Positions 16,924 through 27,422 of a DNA stretch of 64,000 bases are shown here, in pieces. The notes under the pieces are model-generated. The model was not told where the DNA came from. It searched no databases and worked only from the letters and a program-made list of their open reading frames with translations. Where the stretch lies: positions 5,828,001-5,892,000 of the forward strand of contig NZ_CP009428.1 of NCBI RefSeq assembly GCF_000758725.1. Direction: 5' to 3'. This DNA comes from Paenibacillus odorifer (GTDB taxonomy: Bacteria > Bacillota > Bacilli > Paenibacillales > Paenibacillaceae). A program made the position numbers and the translations under genes. Numbering within the stretch: position 1 is the first letter of the stretch; each line of letters opens with the position of its first letter.

Positions 16924-19900
16924 TTAAGGATTTAGCTGGAACAATCGATAGACAATAACAGCTGCCTGAGCACGAGTTGTCTTGGCTTTAGGTGCAAAGT
17001 TATCTTTGCCTACACCTTGAATAATCTTTGCTCCGCTCATGAATTGTACAGCCTCACGAGCGTAGGATGAAACGTCAGCGGCATCATTGAAACTCACTGG
17101 CTGGTCCACTCCCACGACCGTAAGTTTGGCGAGTTGTGCTGCACGATAAGCCATCAACGCCATTTCCTCACGGCTAATTGTTTCATTAGCACCGAAGGTT
17201 CCATCAGATCTGCCCTGAATAATTCCTAGCTTCTGAGCAGCAGCAACGGAGCTGTAGTACCAAGCATCCAGCGAAATATCCTTAAATGTACTTGCCGCAC
17301 TACCTTCCTCCAACTCTAGTGCAAGCATCAGCATCTTCAGGAACTGCGCCCGAGTTACATTCAGCTGTGGCCCGAAGTTATGATCTCCGGTGCCATTCAG
17401 AATATCTCTGGCGGCAAGGGCTTGAATGCTATTTTGTGCCCACCCTAGTCCAGCGATATCCTTAAAGGAATTTTCCGCATATCCTACTACGAATCTGCTG
17501 GAATTGTCTGGTCTGAAGATGATCTTGCCAGTTGTCGGATTAAACTGGGAGTTTCTAACCACCTCTACAGTCCCGTCTTCACGGATTTGGTAGGCTACTA
17601 TTTGTTCTACACCTGAAGTTGTCTTTGGTTTGTAATCCCGTTCAACCTTCAGTCCACGCCCAAAGCTGTCAAACTGTTTGCCATCAACAAAGAACTTAAA
17701 CTCATAAATATCCCCGACATCCGTCTGAAGCGACAGTGTCTTCGCGTCAACTTTGCCAACTACAAGCTTAACGCTTGCGGCGTCAGATCCTGCCATCGCA
17801 AGAAGCAGGTCAGCATTTATTCGGAACGTAGACAATCCCATGTCTATTTCCAAAAGTTGAATTGCTTTTGCTCCCGCTCCAGCCAACTCACGAGCTGGCA
17901 AGGTCAGTTCAACCACCGAGCTGGCAGAGGATGGCTTCACTGTGATTCTCAATACTCCATTCTGCATTGAGCCAATTGCTTGTTGCAGAATCGTCGAGGA
18001 TACCTCTGCAATAGCTTTACCATTCACATCCGCTGTCACGGAAAGAGTAACTCCATCTGCGTTCACAGTTGGTTCCGGTTGTTTCACTGGTTTGACTGTC
18101 GTTGAAGATGAAGTACCGCCCGATTCTGAAACCTGCGATTCTGCCTTAATCTCAATGGACATCGTACCTACAACACCGGAGTCATCTTTAGCTGTCGCTC
18201 TCACCGTTACTTTGCCTGCTGCAATTGCAGTGAGCAAGCCGGTATCCGTAATAGTTGCTCGCTCAGTAGCTGATCCATCCTCATTCACTACTGACCAGGT
18301 CACTGCTGGATCGGATGCATGGTCCGGCAGGATTACAGCTGCCATTTGCAGGGTTTGCCCTGACTTGATTTCGCTCACATTATCTTTGGAGGAGACTTTT
18401 ATCTCCATGACGGATATAGGCATGACATGAACAACCGATTGTGCCTCATGCAGGATGTCAAAATCAACATCTGTGTTGGATCCTCGGAAAGAAATAAATC
18501 CAAGCGGCACGGCGATTTCACGATTTGTCTTCTTCGCTTTGAAGATGATTTCAAAGAATTCCGCATCATCGGTCAGGATATTTCCTGCCTCCGTTCCAGC
18601 TACACTAACTGTTATTAGACCTGGGCTGTCCTCATTAATATGAGTGATGCTGAATCCGTCTGGCAAGGTCTGAGCGGATATGAATTCCACACCAGATACG
18701 TCATATGCCATGGTAAAGTCTACAGCATACACTTCCTTGTAGACGGAGGTAGTAACATTTGTAAGCCCTACACGGTAAGTGAAATCCTGTCCTGCCACCA
18801 CTGTGACCGGTCCGTTCAGCGTTGCAGCGGGCAGATTACGGGCAATCTCATCTTGTCCGCTGATATTAATCTCTAGGCTTCCGGATACTCCACTTCCATC
18901 TAGAGCTCGCGCAGTTACTTGTACGCTACCGTTCTTTCTAGCTGTCAGCAAGCCCTTCTCATTAATAACCGCTTTATCCGTAGAGGTTATCCCATCTGCT
19001 TCAGTTACCGTCCAGATAACTTTAGGATTCGTCGCATTCTCTGGAAGCACAGAGGCTTGCAGCTGCAAGGCACCGCCCTTCGACTCAATGCTGCTAATTC
19101 CATCTTTACCCGTTACAGTAATTGAAGAGACATGTACCGCAGGTATCTGCTCTTGACCCACTAAGATCTTGGATTGCTGTGGATTCCAGCCATCACTTCC
19201 ACCAAGCACAGCTTCAATCGTATAGGCAGCTGCCTCTTCTGCTGTTATTTGTTTGGACCAGCTGTAACGTGAAGCTGCATTAGCCCCCTCTCCGTAACTT
19301 AAAAACTCAGAGAACCGTGCAGTTTTGGAACGACCTTCATACCATTCATGCCAGCCAGTAGCACGAATATGAGCTCCCATCTCCGTGTTAATGAAGGTAG
19401 AGCTGCCATATTCTCTCCATGGCCGGCCCAAATCAACGGTTCCAGCAGCAACGCCCTCACTGGCAGTTAGTCGATTATTGATGAACACATAACCAGGCTT
19501 ACCCGTTGCCGTGGAAGGCGCAGTAACATAGCCAGCACCCGCACTTTGAATCACATTATTCTCGAATACAGCAGCGGAATTACCAAAGATAAAGTCCACT
19601 GTACCTTCAATATGGCTGTCGACGAAATAAGCTCTTCCCTTGTCTGCGAACAGGGTATCCTGATATCCAAGAAGTTTAACATTTCTGTACACTCCCCGGT
19701 CTCCTTCAGCATATAAAGCGACTGCCTGACCGGCATCCCGCCCAGCACTGTTCTCAACCGTCATGTTCTCCAGTGTGAAATCAGTTGCCGCAACCTTTAA
19801 TGTATAGCTGCCGCTGGTGCCCATTTCTTTACCATCTGAGCCAATGGTCTTCGCGGAGTCACCGTTAATAAGTACGGTACCTTCCCGGCTCTCACCGATG

Positions 19901-22900
19901 ATACTAATATTCATCTTACTAGAAGGTACAAGCACCTTCTCCTTATACGTGCCGTTCTTCACTTTAATAATCGTGGTTAGGGCACTATTATCAGGTGCTG
20001 CTTGAATAGCGTCATTAATCGTTTTATAATCTCCTGTCCCATTCTGAGCAACAATAATGACAGGAGCTGGAATTCCCTTGACCACCTCGGATGGAAGACT
20101 GGCACCCTTATCACCGATGGCGATTACCGCATATTGATAGGCAGTCCCGTTGCTCAAGCCTTTATCGGTATAATCTGTTGCTTCGATGCCGTCGGCCACG
20201 ACCGCATAACTGCCACCGCTCTCCGAGCGTAGAATTTGATAGCTGCTAGCTCCATCAGCTACATTCCAAGTCAGATGGATATCCGTGTTGCCAGGCTCAA
20301 CGCTAACTCCTTGTGGAGCCTGCGGCTGGCCGGAATTCTTGTATGGAACCGCTGGGGTAGCAGCTGAATCTAGACTACTACGGGTACCGCTTATTGCTTT
20401 GACTTTGTAATAATACGGTGTTCCGTTTACGAGCCCAGCATCAGTAAAGCTTGTGTCTGATAAATCAGACCCGAGCACTTCATAAGGACCATTCGCCGAT
20501 GAGGCACGTTTGACAATGTACTGGCTCGCCTCCTCAATCGCTAGCCAGCTTAGTTTCATTACACTGTCACCAGCTTCCGTGGAAACGACAGGTGTTCCCA
20601 AAGGAGATTGCGGAGTAGCTTCAACAGGCGCTGATTCTTTTCCCTCCCCGGCCACATTTGTTGCAGCTACGACGTAACGGTAGGTTTGCCCGTTGGCCAA
20701 ACCTCCGACGCGGTAAGTTGTGCCGGTGATTTCTTTTGCCACGAGTTCATAGCTACCTGAAGTCTCATTCCACTTCTTGATGCTGTAGCTGGCTGCATTC
20801 TCCACAGCTTTCCAACTGAGATCCAGTTGTGCATTCCGACTTACAGCCGCAAACGATTCTGGCGCAGGCAATTTCACCGCCAAAGCGGATGGGGTAATAC
20901 TAATTTCATTGGAATTTCCCGATTCACCAGTGGGCGCCGTCGCCGAGATAACATAATAATAGGTAGTTTCGTTGGTAACTTCATTATCAATATATGATGT
21001 CTCTGTAATAGCATTGGCAATAGTCTCATAAGGCCCCCCGCTCTTAAGACTTCTCTTAACATTGTAGGAAGTTGCGCCTTCAAGAGCAGGCCATGATAGC
21101 TGGGCTGCTTGGTTTCCTGGAAGCCCAGTCAGTCCAAGCGGTGTTTCAATGGGCTCAACATAGATCTTTAAATTGTCTAAGTAATAATTTCCTGAGCCGC
21201 CGCCCGGTGTCTTGGACAAGATACGCCCAATGCCGTAGCTGGCGAAATTCGTGGTTGTGAACGGAAAAGAGCCCGCAGGCTGATCATCGATATATACATC
21301 CACTTTATCGTTGTTCACATCCACCTTTAGCTTCAGGTTGTACCATTGTTTTAGGGAATAAGAGCTCATCAGTTGATGATACTGGCTGCTCCCCCTGCTC
21401 ATGGTTAGCGTATATTTACCTGTAGCTTCAGGAAGCGTTGGCTTTCTGCTCTCAATGGAGAATGCCGTTTTGCTTCCATCTGTACTCTGGGCCTGCAGGA
21501 ACACCGAGGTTCCCGATTCTGTCGCAAACATAAAGTCAGTGTCAATAACCAGTGCACCTGTAATTGGCGCAAATTTGCGGATAAACTGCACGCTGCCGTT
21601 CGCACCATCGAACACATTCAACACTTGATCTGACGTATTCCCTTTACTGTCAGACGGTGTGGGAGATACAATAACCTTTTGAATTTCAGTCTGTGGATTT
21701 GGAGTTACATCATAATACTCTGGTGTCACACCTACAGCAACCTGCTCGAAGTCTTCATCCACATAATAGACATTACCTGCTTCACCTTCAGCTGTAGCGC
21801 TGGCCTCATCGGAATCAAAGCTTTCACCAAGCTCATTCACCGCGCTGACCACGTAATAATAAGTTTTTCCGGAGCTGAGTCCGGAATCAGTATACAAGCT
21901 ATCTTTAATTTCAGTATTAATCGTTTTGTAGGGACCGCCGGAAACCTCGCTACGTTTAACACTATACGACTTGGCAGAAGCAACGTCCTCCCAATTCAAC
22001 TTCACTTTCTCTTCACCGGCTGTGGCTGTAAGTCCACGGGGTGCGGCAGGAAACTGATCACTAAGCGGTTTCAGCTCCACCTCACTGAAGACAGACGCAT
22101 TATAACGATTAACCTCGTTATCTACCTTAGCAGCATCGGCTGCAAGACCAAAATAAACCGTATCATTCAGGTCAAGCTTCACCGTGCCTACCTTGCTCCA
22201 TGTTACTTTATCCGGCGATACCAGACCTGTCACTTCGTTACCAAGACGAACCAGCTTCACCCAATAAGGTGTATTGATGAAACTGTCCGGTTCTGTTTTT
22301 ACCACCTTGGCTCCTGTGGTGGAGCGGGTAATCATAACTCCCTTCTTGCCATATTTGACATAAGGGATTGCCAGCATCGTCATTTTAGAATTGTCATTGA
22401 GATTATCACGAATCATGACACCTGCTTTGGCATAATCGTCAGTTCCCGTTACGGAGTCGATTCTAGCAATAATTTCACCATTGCCTGTCAGGGTTTGATA
22501 AGCAAACTGAAAGTTATCAACAGCAGTTTCGCTCTCTGATGTAGCTCCGATAAGTCCAGCCGATTTGAGCGTAATTTTCCCGCTATCTGGATGAAGTGTA
22601 GTCACTCCCGCTATCCCTGGACCACCAACATCCACTGAAGTCCACGGAAGAACGGATCCAGAGGTGTTGACATGTATAGCTACGTTATCGGATTGTGTCT
22701 TGAGCCCTTTATTGTCTATAGCCTGAACAACAAGATAATAGGTACCATCCTGCACATTGTTCCAATTGAAACTATAAGGTGCTGTGGTAGCTTCGTCTTG
22801 CTTCACACCATTAACGATAAATTCCACCTTAGCAATACCATCGCTATCACTGGCAGAAGCTGTAACATTCACCTCGCTGCCTGACTCTATGATTTGGTTA

Positions 22901-24300
22901 TTCACAGGATAATTGATAGCGGTTACAGGATTGTCCGTATGCTCATACCCTGATTTCCCTAACACAATGAGATCATTCAGATACACTTCTAAATTTGTAT
23001 ATCCCTCCGAAGATAACGTCGACTTCTTGCCATCCTCAGGATCGGTAGGATCTAGTCCATTAGCAATCTCCCAGCTATCATCCATACCGTCATGATCCAT
23101 GTCGATTACATTGGAAGCTGTCTCTGTATAGTCTGGGTAACCGCCTATTTCAATAGGTGAATTAATATGCTGTCCAGTGCGATTCTTCACATCATTAATG
23201 ACACGCGCATCGTAAGCATCACGTCTTGGCAAAGTGGCACCAGCATCAGCCATTACATTTGCGTAGGCTTCCTCCGCCGACACTGCCGTATATGGGTTAG
23301 GCATCTTTGCCGGCTCCGCAAGCTTAGAGATATTCGAATACTTTTGCACACCCTTCCAGTTGTCTTCGGTAACCTTCGGATTACCATCCATGATGTTCCC
23401 ATCTATAAACAACCGGGTTTCTGGAGACACTTCCCCAAACAATTGATTTTTTACACTGGTGTAGGTGTTTGGACCATTTTTATAATAATTGTTAGTGATA
23501 TTATATCGATAATCTTCTGCTCCCCCACCATAGGTCGAAGCGAATCCCCAGTTATAGATAACGTTATTAGACATTTCCGTCAGGTCCACCAATTTGGTCA
23601 CCGTCGGCAAACGGGGGTTGCGGCTGGTGCTATGAGCAATCAGATTGTGAAGGAAACTGGCATTTTTGCCACCCCAGATTCCTCCGTAGCCGTGACGTCC
23701 CTTCTGGTGAGTCGTCATCAGCATACTTTCAGCGGATATCGACCATTGTACGGTAGTATTCTCGTTGTCATACAGACTGACCACTTCATCCACCGACCAG
23801 CTGAATGAGCTATGATCGATAATGAGATCCTTATGGTACCTTGATCCAAAAGCATCATCTTCACTAGCTACCCGGTCGCCTAACCGGAAACGCATATAGC
23901 GCATAATAATATTGTCAGCTTCAACAGAGGTTGTGTAGTCGGCAATTGTAATTCCGTCACCTGGAGCCGTTTGCCCGGCAATCGTCAGATTTGAGCCGGT
24001 AATCTTGAGGGATTCCTTCAGATGGATGGTTCCCCCCACTCGAAAAACAATGGTCCGATTACTTTGACTTACCGCATCGCGGAAGGAGCCGGGGATCGGA
24101 GTTTCCTTGATACCATAATCAGCCAACGTCGTCACTTCATACACAGGTTGAGCTCTTCCGCCGGTTACATATTTGCCGCCGCCTTCCGCACCCGGAAAGG
24201 CAGGAAGCGCTTCCAAAGAAGCGGCCTCGACACCACCAAATGGCATACATGTTGCAAGAAGACTCGCGACCAGCGCCCCAGATAACCATTTTTTCTTCAT
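16924..24300 (-). CDS. Surface-anchored pectate lyase / pectin methylesterase multidomain enzyme
   Basis: A 2458-residue secreted protein. Rough order: signal peptide 1-26; pectate lyase beta-helix 27-450 (starts AFPGAEGGGKYVTGGR, carries a calcium-type DMDHDGMDD loop near 400); bacterial Ig 460-543; beta-sandwich 545-745; fibronectin III 750-835; LamG-like 843-1050; four more fibronectin III domains 1050-1408; CE8 pectin methylesterase 1413-1717 with GQAVAL, YQDTLFA, GTVDFIFGN and LGRPW (all active-site motifs); Big2 1720-1813; cohesin-like 1815-1955; Big2 1962-2055; linker; unknown domain 2088-2280; three SLH domains to the end. It should demethylate and cleave pectin at the cell wall surface. 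AGGAGG lies 6 bases before the ATG. It is the last gene of the pectin block, 80 bases after GH43. Confidence 0.93.
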   Translation of the reverse strand: MKKKWLSGALVASLLATCMPFGGVEAASLEALPAFPGAEGGGKYVTGGRAQPVYEVTTLADYGIKETPIPGSFRDAVSQSNRTIVFRVGGTIHLKESLKITGSNLTIAGQTAPGDGITIADYTTSVEADNIIMRYMRFRLGDRVASEDDAFGSRYHKDLIIDHSSFSWSVDEVVSLYDNENTTVQWSISAESMLMTTHQKGRHGYGGIWGGKNASFLHNLIAHSTSRNPRLPTVTKLVDLTEMSNNVIYNWGFASTYGGGAEDYRYNITNNYYKNGPNTYTSVKNQLFGEVSPETRLFIDGNIMDGNPKVTEDNWKGVQKYSNISKLAEPAKMPNPYTAVSAEEAYANVMADAGATLPRRDAYDARVINDVKNRTGQHINSPIEIGGYPDYTETASNVIDMDHDGMDDSWEIANGLDPTDPEDGKKSTLSSEGYTNLEVYLNDLIVLGKSGYEHTDNPVTAINYPVNNQIIESGSEVNVTASASDSDGIAKVEFIVNGVKQDEATTAPYSFNWNNVQDGTYYLVVQAIDNKGLKTQSDNVAIHVNTSGSVLPWTSVDVGGPGIAGVTTLHPDSGKITLKSAGLIGATSESETAVDNFQFAYQTLTGNGEIIARIDSVTGTDDYAKAGVMIRDNLNDNSKMTMLAIPYVKYGKKGVMITRSTTGAKVVKTEPDSFINTPYWVKLVRLGNEVTGLVSPDKVTWSKVGTVKLDLNDTVYFGLAADAAKVDNEVNRYNASVFSEVELKPLSDQFPAAPRGLTATAGEEKVKLNWEDVASAKSYSVKRSEVSGGPYKTINTEIKDSLYTDSGLSSGKTYYYVVSAVNELGESFDSDEASATAEGEAGNVYYVDEDFEQVAVGVTPEYYDVTPNPQTEIQKVIVSPTPSDSKGNTSDQVLNVFDGANGSVQFIRKFAPITGALVIDTDFMFATESGTSVFLQAQSTDGSKTAFSIESRKPTLPEATGKYTLTMSRGSSQYHQLMSSYSLKQWYNLKLKVDVNNDKVDVYIDDQPAGSFPFTTTNFASYGIGRILSKTPGGGSGNYYLDNLKIYVEPIETPLGLTGLPGNQAAQLSWPALEGATSYNVKRSLKSGGPYETIANAITETSYIDNEVTNETTYYYVISATAPTGESGNSNEISITPSALAVKLPAPESFAAVSRNAQLDLSWKAVENAASYSIKKWNETSGSYELVAKEITGTTYRVGGLANGQTYRYVVAATNVAGEGKESAPVEATPQSPLGTPVVSTEAGDSVMKLSWLAIEEASQYIVKRASSANGPYEVLGSDLSDTSFTDAGLVNGTPYYYKVKAISGTRSSLDSAATPAVPYKNSGQPQAPQGVSVEPGNTDIHLTWNVADGASSYQILRSESGGSYAVVADGIEATDYTDKGLSNGTAYQYAVIAIGDKGASLPSEVVKGIPAPVIIVAQNGTGDYKTINDAIQAAPDNSALTTIIKVKNGTYKEKVLVPSSKMNISIIGESREGTVLINGDSAKTIGSDGKEMGTSGSYTLKVAATDFTLENMTVENSAGRDAGQAVALYAEGDRGVYRNVKLLGYQDTLFADKGRAYFVDSHIEGTVDFIFGNSAAVFENNVIQSAGAGYVTAPSTATGKPGYVFINNRLTASEGVAAGTVDLGRPWREYGSSTFINTEMGAHIRATGWHEWYEGRSKTARFSEFLSYGEGANAASRYSWSKQITAEEAAAYTIEAVLGGSDGWNPQQSKILVGQEQIPAVHVSSITVTGKDGISSIESKGGALQLQASVLPENATNPKVIWTVTEADGITSTDKAVINEKGLLTARKNGSVQVTARALDGSGVSGSLEINISGQDEIARNLPAATLNGPVTVVAGQDFTYRVGLTNVTTSVYKEVYAVDFTMAYDVSGVEFISAQTLPDGFSITHINEDSPGLITVSVAGTEAGNILTDDAEFFEIIFKAKKTNREIAVPLGFISFRGSNTDVDFDILHEAQSVVHVMPISVMEIKVSSKDNVSEIKSGQTLQMAAVILPDHASDPAVTWSVVNEDGSATERATITDTGLLTAIAAGKVTVRATAKDDSGVVGTMSIEIKAESQVSESGGTSSSTTVKPVKQPEPTVNADGVTLSVTADVNGKAIAEVSSTILQQAIGSMQNGVLRITVKPSSASSVVELTLPARELAGAGAKAIQLLEIDMGLSTFRINADLLLAMAGSDAASVKLVVGKVDAKTLSLQTDVGDIYEFKFFVDGKQFDSFGRGLKVERDYKPKTTSGVEQIVAYQIREDGTVEVVRNSQFNPTTGKIIFRPDNSSRFVVGYAENSFKDIAGLGWAQNSIQALAARDILNGTGDHNFGPQLNVTRAQFLKMLMLALELEEGSAASTFKDISLDAWYYSSVAAAQKLGIIQGRSDGTFGANETISREEMALMAYRAAQLAKLTVVGVDQPVSFNDAADVSSYAREAVQFMSGAKIIQGVGKDNFAPKAKTTRAQAAVIVYRLFQLNP

Positions 24301-24380
24301 ACAAGACCTCCTAATATCTATTGGAATAAGAAGGGGGCCCTGTCCTCAGAGCAACCCCTTCCTTAGTAAAGCCGTGTGTA

Positions 24381-25967
24381 TTATTCCTTGCCCTGATAAC
24401 GGAAATATGCGAAATCAGCACTGCTGCCACCGAACTGCTGCATATCATGCGCCGCAATGCCAACAAAGTTCCCAGTGAAGCCTCCCGATAAAAAGCTGAT
24501 ATTCTGCGGATCGCCAAGTGGCTTCCACTCCGTATCGTCACCCTTAAGATAAACAAATTGCCCAGTCACTTCCTGCACCTCAACCGCGATCCGCAGTGTC
24601 TCCCCTGCATTTAGTTCAATCATTACAGGCTCCGCAGTGAATTCATCCCGCTGACAGCGCATTAACCGCAGCACCTTGCCACGTCCTTCTTCATGGCTGA
24701 TATACGCATAAAGATAGTTATCTTCATTCAGGTATAACAGTAGTCCTGCCATCTGCAGATAAGTATTCGGTTCATATTCAAGCGCTGTTTCGGCGCGGAA
24801 GCTTATATCCGTCTGGCGAATAGCCAGAATATGATGCTCAAACAGACTCTGCACGGATTCCCCGGCCCTGATTCTTAACCAGCCCGGTCTTTCAGCAAGG
24901 GAACACCAGCTTTCATTCCTAGGAATCCGCAGTGTATTCCAGTTCTTTTTCAATTCCGGGCCGTTAAAATCATCCTCGAATTCAAGCGTCCGCACTTGTT
25001 TCAGGACCTTCGTTCCTTTAGGTGCTGGTACCTTGAGCTGTGGCGCATTTCCGCCTGAGGTTAGTCTTAACCAGCCCTCCTCATTCCAGTGCACCTGCTG
25101 AACGGCAGTCTCTCTCCCCAGTATGGCGTATTCGCCTTCCAGGGGTCGGGTACACAAATGGGCCATATACCATTCACCTTCTGGTGTCTCTACCAGACTT
25201 CCATGGCCGGCACATTGAAGCGGCAGCTCGGGATTATCCCGTGAGGTCAACATCGGATTGAGCGGATCCACCTCATACGGTCCAAGCAGCGCCTTGGAGC
25301 GCGCTACGGTTACGGCATGCCCCGATCCAGTGCCGCCTTCTGCCGTAATTAAGTAGTAATAACCTCCCCGCTTGTAAATATGCGGCGCTTCCGTCTTCTT
25401 CAGCGGCGTGCAATCAAAGATTTTCACAGGTTCACCTATTAATTGGCATTGCTCTGGATCGTACTCCTGAATTACAATTCCGCAGGACTTGTTGCCTTCC
25501 GTAATCCGGTAATCCCACAGCTCATTCAGCAGCCATTTGCGCCCATCCTCATCATGGTACAGAGATGGATCAAACCCGCTGCTATTCAGGTATACCGGGT
25601 CAGACCAAGGTCCCTCAATATCCTCCGCAGTGATCAGATAGTTATGACAATCTTTAAAAGGCCTTTTAGTGCTCTTAACATCGGTATAAATCAAATAAAA
25701 CAAACCGTCATAATAGCTAAGCTGTGGAGCCCAGATACTGCAATTTTTCGGATTTCCCCGCAGATCCACCTGATGAGTCAGAATATCTGTGCAATGCTCC
25801 CAGTCTGCTAAGTCCGCTGATTGATACACCCTCACACCGGGCAGCCATTCAAAAGAAGAAACAGCAATATAGTACATCTTCCCCGCTCTTACAATACAAG
25901 GGTCAGGATTGAAGCCTTTTAATATGGGATTGTGAATAATTCCAGTCTGAATATTATCTGCAATCAT
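24381..25967 (-). CDS. GH43 glycosidase (beta-xylosidase / arabinofuranosidase type)
   Basis: A 528-residue GH43 enzyme with a C-terminal beta-sandwich (about 325-528). Catalytic acids are Asp22 in FNPDP, Asp133 in GFDPS and Glu193 in KTEAPHIYK. An earlier ATG at 25991 is in frame, but AAGGAG lies 7 bases before the ATG at 25967. No signal peptide is present, so it works in the cytoplasm. It shares the NPIL-GF-PDP start with the other GH43 enzyme at 1.3-2.8 kb but differs elsewhere. In this pectin block it probably removes xylose or arabinose from imported pectic side-chain oligomers; the exact bond is unknown. Confidence 0.9.
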   Translation of the reverse strand: MIADNIQTGIIHNPILKGFNPDPCIVRAGKMYYIAVSSFEWLPGVRVYQSADLADWEHCTDILTHQVDLRGNPKNCSIWAPQLSYYDGLFYLIYTDVKSTKRPFKDCHNYLITAEDIEGPWSDPVYLNSSGFDPSLYHDEDGRKWLLNELWDYRITEGNKSCGIVIQEYDPEQCQLIGEPVKIFDCTPLKKTEAPHIYKRGGYYYLITAEGGTGSGHAVTVARSKALLGPYEVDPLNPMLTSRDNPELPLQCAGHGSLVETPEGEWYMAHLCTRPLEGEYAILGRETAVQQVHWNEEGWLRLTSGGNAPQLKVPAPKGTKVLKQVRTLEFEDDFNGPELKKNWNTLRIPRNESWCSLAERPGWLRIRAGESVQSLFEHHILAIRQTDISFRAETALEYEPNTYLQMAGLLLYLNEDNYLYAYISHEEGRGKVLRLMRCQRDEFTAEPVMIELNAGETLRIAVEVQEVTGQFVYLKGDDTEWKPLGDPQNISFLSGGFTGNFVGIAAHDMQQFGGSSADFAYFRYQGKE

Positions 25968-26042
25968 CTTCATACTCCTTCCTATTTCCATACATCCGCA
26001 CCCTTCACCCTAAGCAAACCTGCAGTCTATCCTGTTCAATTA

Positions 26043-27422
26043 TCAATCTGCCTGCTCACTTAGATCTTCCTGTGACGGGACAACGGTCACCTGCTGCACT
26101 AACTCTTCCACTTTACGGGTGTTTCTCGATTGGCAACCGGTGATATCTACCGTTTCTCCATTTTCAATATAAAAAGCCGGTCCCTCATGATTCTCGATCG
26201 TCACTTGGCGGAAGCGGATATCTCTTACGTTGCCAAGATAGAACCCACGGTTGTTCATATCCTGGATTCCTGACATCATGGCTGGACGACCAGGGATTGC
26301 ATTCTCTGCCATGGAAATATCAATATCGGAAAAGGTGATTTCTGAAATGTATTGCTCCGCAAGGCCGTAAAGAAAACCTGCAGCAGCATGAACATTCCGA
26401 GCAGTAATATTAGCAAAATGAATCCGTCGGAAGCAGGGGGTCTCCTCCGTCACCGGATAAGGATTCTTGTCCCATACGTATTTGTCCTTACCACGTGGTC
26501 CGCAGAAATAATAAAGATTAAGAATAAACGGACAGATCACGTCCTCCATCACGATATTACTGACACGAATATCTTCGACAACACCTCCGCGCCCGCGTCT
26601 GGACTTCAGCCGAATTCCGCGGTCTGTCTGCTTGAACACGCAATTGCTGATCACGATATTACGGATATCTCCGCTCATTTCGCTTCCCAGCACCACACCG
26701 CCGTGACCATGAATCATCGTGCAGTTAGTTATCGTGATATTCTCACAGGCAACCCGCTCCTTCGTATCCTCCGTCCCTGCTTTAATGGCGATGCAGTCAT
26801 CACCCACATCGATATTGCAGTTGCTGATGCGGACATTCACACAGGACTCTGGGTCAATGCCGTCTGTATTAGGCGAATCCGCCGGATTATAGATCGACAG
26901 ATTATCAATCGTAACGTCATGGCAACAGATAGGATTCACAGTCCAGCTTGGGGAGTTCACGAGTGTCAGATCTCTAAGCGTGACTCTACGGCAGTTGTCG
27001 AAGCTGATAAGCTTCGGGCGAGGATACAGCAGTGAATCAGGAGAATTCCGATGTTTATCCCACCAAGGTGCGCCCCTTCCATCCAGCTTGCCTGCACCTG
27101 TAACCGATACATTCTCTAGATTTATTCCAAAAATACATGAAGCATGGACGTTCTGTTTCACACCCTCCCAACGGGAATCCACCACCGGATAATCGTTAGG
27201 ATTAGAACTGAAGCTAAGCTCAGCTCCAGGACTGAGCTTCAGCTCAATATTGCTTTTCATGAAGATAGCACCCGTCTGATAGTGCCCGGAAGGAACATAT
27301 ACTGTTCCTCCCCCTGCCTCGCTTGCCGCATGAATGGCACGGGCTATAGCTTCCGTTGAAGGCTCTGGACTATTAGGATGTGCTCCGTAGTCATTTATAT
27401 TGTAGATAGACATGCGCTTCAC
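26043..27422 (-). CDS. GH28 polygalacturonase-type glycosidase, intracellular
   Basis: A 459-residue right-handed beta-helix of family GH28. The catalytic set is complete: NTDGID (Asp187), GDD (Asp208, Asp209), GHGG (His240) and RLK (Arg271-Lys273). It lacks a signal peptide, so it should hydrolyse imported galacturonide oligomers, probably from the chain end. The GTG start overlaps the stop of the GH105 gene as GTGA, a coupling signal; an ATG three codons later (27413) is an alternative start, and the GGGAG site is imperfectly spaced for both. Part of the minus-strand pectin operon. Confidence 0.92.
   Translation of the reverse strand: MKRMSIYNINDYGAHPNSPEPSTEAIARAIHAASEAGGGTVYVPSGHYQTGAIFMKSNIELKLSPGAELSFSSNPNDYPVVDSRWEGVKQNVHASCIFGINLENVSVTGAGKLDGRGAPWWDKHRNSPDSLLYPRPKLISFDNCRRVTLRDLTLVNSPSWTVNPICCHDVTIDNLSIYNPADSPNTDGIDPESCVNVRISNCNIDVGDDCIAIKAGTEDTKERVACENITITNCTMIHGHGGVVLGSEMSGDIRNIVISNCVFKQTDRGIRLKSRRGRGGVVEDIRVSNIVMEDVICPFILNLYYFCGPRGKDKYVWDKNPYPVTEETPCFRRIHFANITARNVHAAAGFLYGLAEQYISEITFSDIDISMAENAIPGRPAMMSGIQDMNNRGFYLGNVRDIRFRQVTIENHEGPAFYIENGETVDITGCQSRNTRKVEELVQQVTVVPSQEDLSEQAD

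Noticed and set aside
21679..22539. 286-codon open frame antisense to the giant pectinase
   Set aside because: It lies fully inside a gene with clear domain structure on the other strand, and the translation shows no family features.
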